From Lunularia cruciata (taxonomy: Eukaryota > Streptophyta > Marchantiopsida > Lunulariales > Lunulariaceae), in assembly GCA_948567375.1 (NCBI GenBank), contig OX419758.1, positions 60,765,001 to 60,829,000 of the forward strand: DNA of 64,000 bases, given 5' to 3'. Position numbers and translations under genes: made by a program. How positions within the stretch are numbered: the first letter of the stretch is position 1; every line of letters starts with the position of its first letter. Positions 12,275 to 23,700 of this stretch are shown here, piece by piece. The notes under the pieces are model-generated. The model had not been told where the DNA came from. It saw nothing but the letters and a program-made list of their open reading frames with translations, and ran no database searches.

Positions 12275-13730
12275 TCTAAGCGCTTTCCTATGTCAAGTTG
12301 AGTTGAGTGTGGTGCTTTCAAGGTTCTCCTCAGAAGACACTCCTATCAAGGATTTGGAATTATATTAGATAGAGCACAGGATAGAATGTGTGCATAATAT
12401 ATCACTGAAATCATTTAGTCTAAACTGTATTCACTAATGAGAGATGGAATCTGATGCAATTCCCATGTGGAAGTGGGTTGATAACTCTAGAGCTTATTTC
12501 TTCATACAAATATTTTATGGGTTGGTTGCCTTACAATATGTGATTCGGTACAATATCTGAGATGGTGACATTTGCCACCTGTGGACTTTTGATTATGAGA
12601 TGGTCAATCAGCGTCCACGTCGAGTAAACTCTTCAGCTCTAGCCCCAGAATCGGCTCATCCATCTCAGTTTCACCAGGGGTAACGATCATTCTCATGATC
12701 TTCTTCGTTCATTCATGTTGCGTTCATTCACATTGTTACTAACGACTATCTAGTAAGTATCATCTGTGCTCGAAGCGTGAAGATTGCCGGTCTGTAAGAT
12801 CGATCGCTCCATCTTTCTCTTTGCAGCTAGAAGTGACGTTTTGGCTGGAGCAAGTACGTTCGTCCTCAATCCTTCTATCCTTTTGGAGATACACTCACAG
12901 TGAGTTTTTGTCGAGGAAACCCTGTCACACGATAGGTTTCCCCTCTGATTTTCACTCTTATGTTCGCCTTGTTGCTAATGCAATCTCTTGTTGTTGGTAG
13001 TAGTAATGCATAATGTCTTGTACATGTAACGAGCTTTTGAGACATTGTCCCCTTAGTGGGACCGTCCTGAGGGAAAGCTTTTCGCACGTTCTCTATTTTA
13101 CCTCGGTTGTTGATATTACCGACAACACTAATGGTGAATGCCTGAGTTGATTACAATCCCCTCTGTAATGGAGAGGAGTGAACCGGCCACTGTAACGACC
13201 CATGGATATTACCTATTGGCTGCACTACCAAGTGCTTTCTCAGCTAAACGCGTCCCCTACCTTCTTTTTCAACTATCCTTCATCTCCATCCCGTTAGCCT
13301 TTATGAAACAGCCAGTCTTATATCTGATTGGGGATCTCATAAGAGAATCCACTGTGAGTAATATAGATTTAGTCTTTTAGCAAGAACATGGATGAAGGGC
13401 CGGGTATTGTTTCATGTGACGGACACCGGTTCACGGATCGGTGTGAACAGACCATAATTTTCGCATATATCACAAAATTAAATCGATGGCTTACACATAC
13501 ATATGTGATATATCTGACATGTACCACCGACCGCCAGCCATACATTGGAAGGTAGATCTCTCACTGGATCCTAAACTTACATTGGTTGTTACTTATTCCT
13601 CTGTCCTACCATACTTCGAAATCAAATATTAAAGGGCAAACAAATGATGCCCCAGCCTCCTTATGGTATATCAGCAGTGCAGAGAGTATTCCGCACTTTA
13701 TGTCTGGCGTCGCAGGGTCAACGGCCAAAG

Positions 13731-14160
13731 ACTGGTCCCCAGCTAGTTAACGTACTAATCTCACTCCGTGTTCACGTAGTGTTCTCTCTCGAACTCAGTC
13801 TTGCTAAAGCAGTATTCTGTCCTATGTCAAGTTCGCAATCTGAGTGAGTCAATATAGAAATCTGTCAATTACCGGATCTGATTTTCAATTTGATAGAGTT
13901 TCACATAGAAAACTGCCAGCTACTCAATCTTATTGTCATAGACAAATTAGTTCCTAACTAGCTAATGTACTAGTATCTCTCCATGTGAACCTAGTGTTCT
14001 CTCTCGAGCTCGGTCTTGCTGACGCAGTGTCCTGTCCTATGTCAAGGCCGCAATCTGATTGAGTCTAGGTAGAAATTTGTCAAGTACATGATCTTGGCCT
14101 CAATTTGATAGAAAGTACACGTAAAAAACTGTTAACCGCTCAACATAGTTGTCGTGAAGA
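13731..14160 (+). repeat. ~215-bp tandem duplication, diverged
   Basis: 13731-13945 and 13946-14160 align end to end. Shared blocks include TAGTGTTCTCTCTCGA, CTCGGTCTTGCT versus CTCAGTCTTGCT, CCTGTCCTATGTCAAG versus CTGTCCTATGTCAAG, and CAATTTGATAGA. Identity is roughly 70-75% by eye, so this duplication is older than the 38-bp one. Confidence 0.8.
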
Positions 14161-14664
14161 GTCTGAAATACGAGAGTAGTTTGATTTTCATGCGTGGTGC
14201 CGTTATTTGTGTAAACGACTCAATCATTGAGAGTCTAGTAAATAGAAAGCCAGTCAAAGACTAATCATAAAACCACGTTTAAAACTTATGTATCTGGAGT
14301 CTCCTGTCCTCTCGGAGTCTGCAACGGCCATTTATTGAGCTAATTATTATTGTGTTTTCTCTTTGTATTCAGGGAAGTCGTGTTGCATATGTACTATAGA
14401 ATTCATGAGCTTCACAGCACAAGCTCTACAGGAAATGACAATTTGTTTTACTTTTTCTTATTAGTGTCCTCTCGTGTTTGCGTGAGTGAATCAACTCTTT
14501 CTGATTGGGAATCCAAACAGTAAAATAGTTTAACTTGGGGGTTCATGACCTTTCTTCATGGTTTCGTATCGTTCCCCCTTCCTACCCGTCTATGGACAGC
14601 AGTACAAAGTTTTCTCCTCACTGTATATATTTTCCGGGACCTCGTCGCTGTTCTGAATTTCTGG

Positions 14665-14704
14665 ACGGTATATCATGATCACAAAAGTGATCATGCTATA
14701 CCGT
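14665..14704. repeat. 18-bp inverted repeat, AAAA loop, one mismatch
   Basis: The left arm 14665-14682 (ACGGTATATCATGATCAC) and right arm 14687-14704 (GTGATCATGCTATACCGT) are complementary except at one position. They would form a tight hairpin. Confidence 0.85.
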
Positions 14705-16251
14705 ATCATTTATCCTGAAACTAAAATCCTTTCTGTAAATTTCTAGTCCAGTCTTCTAAGCAGCTGGTGCATTTCCTTGCTCATCAAGACATGGATGGAG
14801 GATGCTAGTGCGCGTATATTTATGCACATTGAAATTTGCAGAGTCTTACTCTGACTAAGAGTGTGTCAGTACTACAATATAAATATCTGTTATCTCGTAT
14901 AACTGCTGATACACATGGCTGGAGTTTATGTATTGGGCGACAACAGCGTTCCATAGCTGTAGGATCGGTTTTATCTAAGAGTGTTCCAATTTGTTGGTGC
15001 TATTATCTCATTAGGATAAGATTGGTTGTGAGATTACTGACTCAGAAATTTTATGCTGTTAACTTCTTTTCACTAGTGTCTGATATCTGAGAAAATGATC
15101 TTCTGGACGGGACCTCTCAATTTGAAAAGTTTGAGAATCTGCTCAACGTTCCTACTATCTCCTCATCATCTGTTGCTGATTGCAACATCTGCTTTATTTT
15201 AAGTAGATTCGTCACGTTAAACTTTCTTGTCGCTAAGACTTTTTATCATCAACATTAGTGATGTTCCTCGTGGTGTATCTTCACAACAGTAAAATTAACG
15301 ATGATAAGGTATGCACAAAATCCTTATAGTTCATGACAAACAGTTCAGGACTTAATGCTTAAAATTCGAAGGAAAGAAATACATACACGGATCACCCTCG
15401 TCTATCCAAGTAACAGAATGAACGTTAATTGAAATTCGATGAAAGAAAGTGTTAACTTCTTCCCTGGACTAATAATGGACTTGAGATATCGGATCTAGCC
15501 TCTTAAATCAGAGTTTTGATTTTGTTCTATTATTTCATCTTACCGTAATTGGGATCGTCAGGATTGATGTTCTTTTGGTTTTATCATGAAGATCCTGTTT
15601 GTGTATCAAGTTTAACTGTATCTTGTACATCCTGAAAGTTAAATTCTTTATTTTGGACTCGAGTTTGCTATTATTTTTGTTCATTATGCAGAGTGTCTGA
15701 GAGAGTGATTTCATAAGTAAAGCAGAGACACTCTGCTACTGTAGCAGATGATTCAGTAGAAGAGAAATAACTAACTAGGGATCCTTTTGTTTGGAAATCA
15801 CTATCGGCAGTGTTTCTTGAAATTTGTATCATCAAACCAAGTCTAGAAACCAGAATTCTCGAAAATGATAATCTAACCCTCATTCCCAAATCCCCCGTAA
15901 CTTCTCTAGACCAGGAGTAACACTACAAGTTTAGCACCTTCGTTAAACGTCATGCTCCCTGATGCACTGTCCTTGATTCTGAGCTCTGTTCCTCGATGTT
16001 TTCCTTCCTCTTCGCTTAGAACTTCGAATATAGGCTCTTGAATCTTGGACTCGTACATAATCAATGTTGTTTCCTTCTATCTTCGAGTCTTCCAATCTTT
16101 TGGAGTATTGCTCTTTGTCTTTATTTGCCATCCGTCTTGGAGGTTTTGTATACGTAGAACTTTCTACAAACGTGTCTCGAGATGTATGTATGAAGCTTCA
16201 GTATGTATTGCAACAGCTGATAATGAGTAATATAATATATTATTACAGGTT

Positions 16252-18415
16252 ATGGCGAGTCACAACTCAGAACAGAGGATGGAAGAAAACACAACTGGCG
16301 GTTCAGAACGACGGGAGAAGGGGGGGTTCATGCCCTACAGTCCGAGAAGATTGCACGATTCCCGTTCACAGGTAGATAATCTAATTAATCTGTGTATTCA
16401 TTGTGATCTTCTTATCTGCTCACAGAGATCAAACTACGGCTCTGAATTTCACGAACACAAACGATTTTCATAGATTCATAGATTCATAGATTGCTATATT
16501 AGGCCAATTTTACGTGGACAGATTGCTAAGTACAACCAGACCGACTATTTCCTTTGAGTATTGTACAAGCCCTGCCGGATCATCCGTTTCTGCCAAGGAC
16601 TTGTCGGCCCTCCCCAAATATTTTTCAAAAGTTTGGCAGTGAAGATATTGTCTGACTTTAGTCAGGAATCTTGTCCTTCTCATTGTTTGGCGTAGTCCCG
16701 CGATGAAAGTAATATTTGACTTATGCTTGACATGGTTTCATAGAGTTTCTCATCGTTCAATCGGTAAGGGACTCTACCTTCCTGCAGATGAAAGATTAAA
16801 ATAGAGAAAATGTTTTGTCCCCGCACCAAAGGGACCAAGCCGAACCTTACAGCTTAGCACCCCTTGTTGACTCTAAATAATAATGATGACGGATCATGAC
16901 TAATCTTCCATATATAAAATGGCAGGGAAAAACGACAGATTCTGTAATCTAATGGACAGAATCTTGGAATGTGTCATCTGGAACCTCCTTGACATGTAGA
17001 GATACAAATAGCACGGCGTAAATTTTCTCCAAGATTACCATATTTCCATCTCCTTTGACATGAACTGATCAACTGTTTCTTTATTGTCTCCACAAGAAAA
17101 ATGAAGGAAGCCCTACAAGCTTCGGACACTTCAAGAACTTCAAATAGATTGAGAGTCCGGGGTACACCGTGATCTGTTGATTGTGGTCAGTGGTCAGTGG
17201 TCTTTGACAGCTCCGAAACTCCAAAGCTTTCAATACTTTCGGCATCCGAACTCTGGTTTCCGGTTCAAATTCCCAGCTGGGAACTCCAGAGTTCATTAGT
17301 TACTCTAATCCTCATGCCCTATATATGGAGTGGTTTGTTTTAGGTCTGGTCCTGAACTTTCATGTTTCGGATCTCTCGTAAGTTCCTCTTAATTGGGAAA
17401 ATAGAAATGTTATACCATAGAGCATTGTCTTAGCATGTAATACACCATTGAGACATAGATCACTTTCAGTCCAAAGCACACCATTTCATGAGTAAATCAT
17501 TAAAGAAGTAGTAGCGTCTAATAGGACTCCTCTAACAAGTAGATGTGAGTGTAGAAGTGATAGCCACCGTGTTTGACAAGTCAAAGTTCTATCCTTCCGG
17601 AAAAATAGCACAAGAATCAATGGCAGAATGCCTCATCCTTGGTAGATGCTTTTGAGTATAGAAGACATGTTTACACCGCACTGGACAAGATTTGTTTTGT
17701 TTTGTTTCCACCCTTGATAGCGTTGTTGATGTGATTTCTTTAACTTGTCAGTTTGTTGATTGCAGTTTCTAGCTATAATCTGTGCATTCGTTTCCATATA
17801 TTCTATTCTAAGTTGTTCTTAAGATCCCGGAGAATTGAACGTTCTTCTTGAACGTTCTTCCTGACAGAGAACTTAGATGCTGGGATGCGGTCGACGTGTT
17901 GTTACATTTGTGCAGGAACAGGAGTCCGCCCTTCCTCCACCGGGAGAAAATAGTTCTACACCATTCCTGCAACGTGCAGATTCGAACACGGTTCAAACAG
18001 ACCCTGATCCAGAAACACCTCCGACGGTAATTACCATAACTACTTTGTAACTTCTTTTGCTAGCTTAATCATCACAAAATTATTCCTTTCATAGCCAAAC
18101 CGAGATTTTCAACATACAGTAAACGGTCTGTTCGAATACGATCCACTGACAGCCATGTAGACTATGGTCACACTCTCGTCAAACTTCTCAATTTCCATCT
18201 TGTTGGTAGATGTACATCCATGACCTGATGCCATGTTTATGCAGGAGACAGAAGTGGACATGTCATTCTCATTGCCTTCCCTAGAATCTGACGATTGGGA
18301 CGACGCTGAGGATGGACTTCTTCGCTTAATTGAAAATTACAATAAGGAAGAACTAGATATGATGCTGGCAACATTGACAGACATAACGAAGAGTGAAGGT
18401 TTCGATTGGTCTTAA
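16252..18415 (+). CDS. candidate 3-exon gene, unknown acidic-tailed protein (133 aa)
   Basis: Exons 16252-16371, 17916-18026 and 18245-18415 have clean borders (TTCACAG|GTAGAT, TTTGTGCAG|GAACAG, CCGACG|GTAATT, TATGCAG|GAGACA). All junctions are phase 0. The frame runs from ATG (context GTTATGG) to TAA. Exon 1 (40 codons) is rich in Glu, Arg and Ser. Exon 2 (37 codons) is Pro/Asp/Thr-rich and likely disordered. Exon 3 (56 codons) is strongly acidic with interspersed hydrophobics: a DDWDDAEDGLL motif, a predicted amphipathic helix, and the C-terminus GFDWS. This composition resembles transactivation or docking tails, which is inference only. No family is recognised. More upstream exons are possible because a TTACAG acceptor lies just before the ATG. 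The intron lengths are 1544 and 218 nt. Confidence 0.5.
16469..16492 (+). repeat. 8-bp microsatellite x3
   Basis: CATAGATT is repeated three times without interruption inside the first intron of the candidate gene. Confidence 0.9.
17835..17860 (+). promoter_or_regulatory. duplicated heat-shock-element-like 13-mer
   Basis: TTGAACGTTCTTC is duplicated exactly (17835-17847, 17848-17860). The junction creates TTCTTGAACGTTC (17845-17857), a perfect three-unit TTCnnGAAnnTTC. It lies 56 bp upstream of exon 2 of the candidate gene, inside the intron, so a promoter role is doubtful. It may be chance from a tandem slip. Confidence 0.3.
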
Positions 18416-19480
18416 GCCAAGCCTATCGTTGGTTTCATAAGTGACACTGGTATATCGGACTAGTGTATGTATGTGAGTACCACATGTTGTAGATGAACTT
18501 GCTCCTTTCTACGTATATTAAGCAGACTAATAGTTCTGCTCCAGGAACAGAATCTGGTTCAGCGTCGGAAAGGCACATCTAGTGCAGGAAAGTGGTAAGA
18601 TACTGGTAAGATATTTACCAGTATGTACTGAACCGGCAGGCGAGGAGGTAGGTAACCTCTATTGAAGACTTTTTTATGCTTGTTTTGTTAAGCATGTTTC
18701 CCCTCATGAGCTGCTTGTTTCGTTATGCACATTTTGCATTCATGGAAGCTATGTTCTTTCGAAGTCAGAGGAACCGCACAACAGAGGGAATATGTATGCG
18801 GAGGGACAGAATACTCCAAATAACCCTATGTCAACTTCAAAAATCGTAATACGAAATTAAGGGTATGATATGAAACAAAGTGATCACATGAATGTGTTGA
18901 ATATTGAGATCCGAGAGAGAATTAGATGAAAAGAGCTTATATCTTTCACTTGAAAGTGATGATTCACTCACGAATACCATTAAATATAATTCTGGAATAG
19001 CGAAATGCTTATGCTCTGTGGTTTATTCACGTCACCAACTCTTTCGTACCCTCATGACTAACTCATCTGCTTCATTCCATCATGCTTCATTCCATCCTTT
19101 CAGAGAATCTCAACTTCCATAGCAATTTGAACTTGCATGCTTAGTACTGTACACGATATCATACCCATAATTTCCAGTCTTACTTAAGACTCGGGATTGA
19201 GGACTTCAATTCCTAAGAAAGCAAGACTCTTCCAAATCATTTATCGTGTCTGAACTTCCATCCAAAGGTGCACACTTCATATAGGGTTGTTGTCCCCCCT
19301 TACAAATGAAAAAAAACCTGGGACTAGGGACTTCTAGCATTCTTGAACGAGTGACTCCTCCGAGGAAGGTAGCCGGGCAGCTTCTCTGGAATATTCGACA
19401 TGGTTGGCTTTCCTGCTATGGACGTCGACGGTAACGACTGGCGCGTCGACTGCGTCAGGACTGCAACGTGTCGGCTCCAC
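18416..19480. other. intergenic, small inverted repeat
   Basis: No coding exon is supported. There is a 10-bp perfect inverted repeat with a 5-nt spacer at 18600-18624 (arms ATACTGGTAA and TTACCAGTAT). The stretch from about 19330 onward becomes richer in CG dinucleotides, as expected for the upstream region of the expressed gene that follows. Confidence 0.45.
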
Positions 19481-19486
19481 TATAAG
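19481..19486 (+). promoter_or_regulatory. possible TATA box of the peroxiredoxin gene
   Basis: TATAAG in CACTATAAGAACC lies about 135 bp upstream of the ATG. The preceding 70 bp are CG-rich and include ACGT cores (GGACGTCGACGG near 19419). The position is plausible, but the transcription start is unknown. Confidence 0.4.
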
Positions 19487-19620
19487 AACCCTGTCCATCT
19501 GATGGTTCCAGACCAGAGAGAAACTTTGTATGAGCAACTCATGCAGTCTAGAATCTACAACGATTGATAGAAGAGTCTGTCAATATCTTACCTCTTCACT
19601 TAATTCCCATCCTCGGAATC

Positions 19621-20115
19621 ATGTCTCGTATTTCAGTTGGTGACAAAATCCCCGAAGGAACTCTCAGCTACATCGATGAGGATAACTCACTGAAGACCTT
19701 GTCGATCACTGAGTTTGCTGCAGGAAAGAAGATTGTTCTGTTTGGAGTTCCCGGAGCGTTTACACCCACTTGCAGCATCAAGCACGTCCCAGGGTTTCTC
19801 GAGAACGGACCGGCATTGAAGGAGAAGGGCGTGGCTGCTATTTTGTGCATCACTGTTAACGATCCCTTCGTTGTGAACGCTTGGGCTAAGACCTACCCTA
19901 CCAACAGCGATATCATCAAGTTTTTGGCTGACGGATCGGGGACCTACACCAAGGCTTTGGGTTTGGAGCTTGACCTGAGTGCCAAGGGATTAGGGATCCG
20001 ATCTGAGAGATTTGCGATGTTGATCGATGACCTTGAGGTCAAGGTGGCCAACATTGAGTCCGGTGGCGCGTTCGAGGTTTCGAGTGCTCAAGAGATACTC
20101 AAGGCTTTGGAATAG
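19621..20115 (+). CDS. PRXII: type II peroxiredoxin (PRXII, cytosolic type)
   Basis: The 164-residue protein reduces H2O2 and alkyl hydroperoxides with electrons from glutaredoxin or thioredoxin. The peroxidatic Cys is residue 51 in GAFTPTCSIKHVPGF and the resolving Cys is residue 76 in ILCITVNDPF, the spacing used by plant type II enzymes. R127 in LGIRSERFAML and the ESGG(A)FEVSSA tail are also family hallmarks. The length equals that of plant cytosolic PRXIIB/C (about 162 aa), and no transit peptide precedes the ATG, so cytosolic location is inferred. The ATG at 19621 is chosen because the frame upstream has only a TTG and the N-terminus MSRISVGDKIPEG aligns with family starts. The frame is uninterrupted and has no intron, so a retrocopy should be considered. 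The gene is isolated, about 1.2 kb from the candidate 3-exon gene. Confidence 0.95.
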   Translation: MSRISVGDKIPEGTLSYIDEDNSLKTLSITEFAAGKKIVLFGVPGAFTPTCSIKHVPGFLENGPALKEKGVAAILCITVNDPFVVNAWAKTYPTNSDIIKFLADGSGTYTKALGLELDLSAKGLGIRSERFAMLIDDLEVKVANIESGGAFEVSSAQEILKALE

Positions 20116-21114
20116 GTCACGCGCAGGATAGGATTTGTATATGACTGTGAACTAGTTTCTTTTTATTTACGGTAGTAGCCGCTAACGAGGGATGGAACTC
20201 CGCCGTAACATTTTTCAGTGGAAAGCAGCCGATCTATTCGGTGCTTCTTTTTCGCAAATTATTACGACTTGTCGGTTGTCAACTTGATGGACGCTTGAAA
20301 AATAAGGCATCAAGTGTTGTTACTTGAGCAGCAGCAGAGGATGAAATGTCTGAAACTTCTGTACGAAGGTTGATCCACCGGTACTCCCTCGCACTTGTGC
20401 CCTTCTAATCTCTTCTACGCTGAGAGTACAGAGTTTTCAGCAGGCCAGAGTCATCTTCAGTCACAAATTGAACAATCGGGAAACCTCCAGAATGCGTTAG
20501 TCTTTGTAAATGTTTGAAATATGACTGTCATATTTATGCTTTCGGTCGAAAAGATTGTCGCAAGTATCATTGTAAGGTACTCTCACAATTTTACACTCTC
20601 CTGCAAATTTTGCTACCAAGTTCATATTTTCCCACTGGGAAATGAATGTTGCTTTTCGGAAGACTAGTTTCCGATTAGGCGTTCCTTACAAGTTCATACC
20701 CGGCTCAGAGATATGGGCCGATTCTTGAATCATCTGACCTCTTCATCATCGTCGGTGGTTTCTTACGGATACCTGTTCGAAGTTGGTCGTTTGGGACACG
20801 CCTGCTGTATTCTAGCAGTGGCATCCGGGCAAAATGTTTCTGCTCTTAGTTGAGTACATTTGAGCCGTGTTTACTAGTTGACGGCCAGTCTACTTACATC
20901 TGCATAATCTGTACTTTTAGTTGGATCTGGAGGATATTTCATTATCCAAATGCATTTATTCGCCATCAGAGCTGAGTAGTTTATTTTTCTACCTGTTTAT
21001 CTACGTGCCTCACCGTGATGTAAAGAGACCGACGGAATGTGATGAACATGTGAACGACAAAAACAATAACACTCAAGAGAACGGCTGAAAAAGACGATAC
21101 GTGCCGTCGGGTCA
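20116..21114. other. 3' flank of the peroxiredoxin gene, no further gene
   Basis: This presumably begins with the 3' untranslated region. No ORF with recognisable features, repeat or RNA gene is seen. Confidence 0.5.
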
Positions 21115-21310
21115 CAACGTGCTTATGCAGTTCTAGGATCCACAGAGCTACAGAGTTGCGGTGAGAAGGGCGTAGTAGTATGCCAATTAGCTACCCGGTC
21201 GGTGCTGATATGGAGGGCGACGGCCAGATTTGCGGCCCCTCAGGAGAGTGAATGCAACCGCATTATGTCATAAGAACTTTTGGGAGAGGAATAGTGCACC
21301 GTGTGCAGGT
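21115..21310 (+). pseudogene. frameshifted relic related to the exon at 11648-11806
   Basis: From GTGCTTATGCAGTTCT onward the segment follows the same order of words as 11640-11780. Translation gives RAYAVL..KGVV in one frame and then GDGQICGP in another, against RACAVL..KGVV..GDGQICGP in the candidate exon. The net 5-bp length difference explains the frameshift. Just downstream, GGAATAGTGCACCGTGTGCA resembles GGAGTAGCACACCGCGCGCG at 11453, differing mainly by C/T and G/A transitions. It is therefore a second, decayed copy of that repeat or gene family. Identity is modest (about 60% by eye). Confidence 0.45.
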
Positions 21311-21338
21311 GTATACACTTTGACAAGTGTATACACCT
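21307..21338. repeat. perfect 14-bp inverted repeat, TGAC loop
   Basis: The arms AGGTGTATACACTT (21307-21320) and AAGTGTATACACCT (21325-21338) are exact complements and would form a stable short hairpin. Confidence 0.9.
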
Positions 21339-22579
21339 ACGTAGGAGTTTAGATGTGTGTGATAAATCTGCCTTTACTTCTGGTCCTCAAGGGATACCCT
21401 CTCTGGTGTTCTGCACATGTGTCCACAAAATGTGGCCTCATGTTGTGGCCATAACTTTTGAAGACCGACTACCACGAAGCAGATACGACCAGACTAAAAC
21501 CAGTCTAGTCATCGTTTCCGCCATCACAAATATAAGTGGGTTGATCCGCAGTAAAGTCCACAGATCTAATTTTGTGAGTGTACACAGTTTTGTGCCTCTC
21601 TAGACCCGGTTCCACCCACAGTCACAGATTTGAAACTCTTGTGGAGCACACCTTCCAGCTACTGTAACATGGTGGATCGAGTTTAGTTGAGGGAGATGGT
21701 GGAAGTTCTCCGGAGAACTTTACTGTCTCCCACTTCTAAAGCCGCTTTTCGCCTTTCCAGGACGGAGATTTCCTCATCTATCTCCTTTCCGCTAACATCC
21801 TTTAGTTCTTCCCTCCGAATCTTCAATGGTATCCCTGATCAACTTGATTTGTACACACTACTCCCAATCTTGATCTGATCGACCTAATCCAGCTACTGTT
21901 GTGCTGCGATCTGTAAAGTCAAGAAATGAATGGGATTCTCTTGTTCACCTTGCTCTTTGAAGTTCGTGATATATATATATATATAGGATTTTTATGCCAT
22001 ACAGTGGCATAAACAATTTGGAGAAATTATCAAAAGGGAAAATTGACCCACTGATGTCCGCTCATCGTGCGTGATGTGTCGCCCCTCGTCGCCCTATCTT
22101 CTATTCAACTAATATAACTTTTAAGTACCATCAATGCTACTTGAAATTTCAACTGGGACAGAAATTTGGACTAAACGTGACCAAAGTAAGGGTACAAAAT
22201 TAATCCTGGTTCGTATATACAGTGGAATGTGGTGTATACCTCGCTAAGAAAGTTGGGAATTATACGCTACAAACGTAGCTAACTCCACTTCTTTTCTCAT
22301 TATTTCAAGTACACAAGTTGAACGTAGACAGACATCCACATTTCAAATGGTACTACCAATGTGGAGATCAAGAAAGCCTTAGCATATACCTTACCATATA
22401 CCATATACCTTAGCATTATGTAGTTGAGAAAGTAGTGACAACGAGTTCGTGTCGTATCATCGAGGTCAAGGTATCTTTGCCGGGGTATCTTGATAATTTC
22501 ATTCATACTTTACCTAAAAACCCTAGGTAAAACATTTTAGGTCAATATATCTTTGTATGTTATTTTGGTTTCATATATC
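21339..22579. other. transition zone, no gene seen
   Basis: This holds an (AT)n run at 21969-21985 and no supported coding sequence. From about 22 kb rightward the base composition becomes AT-rich and CG-poor, and transposon sequence begins. Confidence 0.5.
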
Positions 22580-23700
22580 TCTTCTTTTAGCTTTTAAACA
22601 TATTCTCTAGGAATCTTACTCCACCAAAATGTTTTCCTCCAATCTTTGATATAATAAGTATGATTATATAGACTTTCTCTATATTATAAGGACCAAACCC
22701 TTTCCCATGTAAATTTACTCTTTGCTCTCCTGTAGTAAATAGAATGGAAGAGCATTCTAGCATTCTCTTCTTCTTTTTTAGCAAAAAATAGCTCTTCTTC
22801 TATTCTAGCCTTCTCTATTTTTTTTCCAAAACAAGGTAGCTCTTCTTCTAATGACCTTAAGTCTTTGGAATTTGGACTAAGGCTATAACTCTAACTTAAT
22901 TTAACTTTTTTTGTGTGATTTCTTGGACTCTATTCCTACCTTCACTTCCAAGCCAACCTGAAAAACCAAACAATTTGGAGATCAAATTGGATTGGTGGCT
23001 TAGACTCCAATGGATAAGTCATCCTAAAGGAAGAGTATCTATTCAAGCCTTCATTGTAATGCAATACTCTCACAATAATGCATGTAGAATTTTGTCCCAA
23101 TTGTCCTTTTTCCCTTCCATATTAGCATCAGTTGCGAACATCATACATAAGCTATAATTTTTCCTATCTATAAGCATATTTAAATTTAGCTTACATGATA
23201 TTCTAGCCTTGTGCTTATTAAAAAGTAGTCACAAATAGCTATAGTCATACTCCGAATAATTCCCCTTTATAATCTGATACAATCTCTAAAACAAAGTAGG
23301 TGATGATTCTTTCATGGAGTAGAGTGGTGAGATTTATTAATAGCCTTTGAAGGTCTTATCTCCATCCACTTGATCAAGTAATTTATAGCCATCATGGTAT
23401 GGATATTGTTGCATGAGATCTTGTTCAAGTACTTACAAAGTCAATGCTCCACTTTTTAAAAATCCTAGTACAAGCATAGTAACCTAAGGTACAAGGACAC
23501 TTGCTTATGCAAAGGCTTAGCAAATATATTAAGTCCTGGAAAATCAAGGTAATCTTTGAAAATACACCTAATAATATCTTGCTTCTAAATCTTGAAATTT
23601 AGCATTTTTCTTACATGTGATCTCCATATATACAAGGCTATCATGGAAACCTTTCATAGGCTTAAATGATCCCTCCTTGCACACTGCCTTCCAAGGTAAT
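22580..23700 (-). pseudogene. decayed Ty3/gypsy integrase (relic element)
   Basis: Reading the minus strand, typical integrase-core words appear in the expected order but in shifting frames. FKKWSIDFV (near 23450) corresponds to the family's FxKWGIDFVGP. YLIKWMEIRPSKA (near 23370) corresponds to the conserved DYLTKWVEA block. A block KKDNWDKILHALL (near 23080) and then TPFRMTYPLES (near 23020) follow, and GPYNIEKVY (near 22690) resembles the C-terminal core. Stops and frameshifts are frequent. The residues suggest a Ty3 lineage different from Elements 1-3. No LTRs were identified. Confidence 0.6.

Larger units (their letters stand above)
12275..16251. other. unassigned interval with isolated exon-like frames
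   Basis: Several + strand stretches look exon-like but I could not join them into one consistent gene. One is 12563-12679, after a CTGAG acceptor, open and rich in Arg/Pro/Ser. Another is 12827-12899, after TTTCTCTTTGCAG, ending at an A|GTGAGT donor. A third is 13138-13353, ATG-initiated, with a hydrophobic second half, ending at ACT|GTGAGT. They may be extra exons of the flanking models or chance. The remainder shows repeats (13731-14160, 14665-14704) and nothing else I can support. Confidence 0.3.

Noticed and set aside
14665-14704. microRNA precursor
   Set aside because: 18-bp stem with a 4-nt loop is too short to release a plant microRNA duplex; the same applies to the hairpins at 7382 and 21307.
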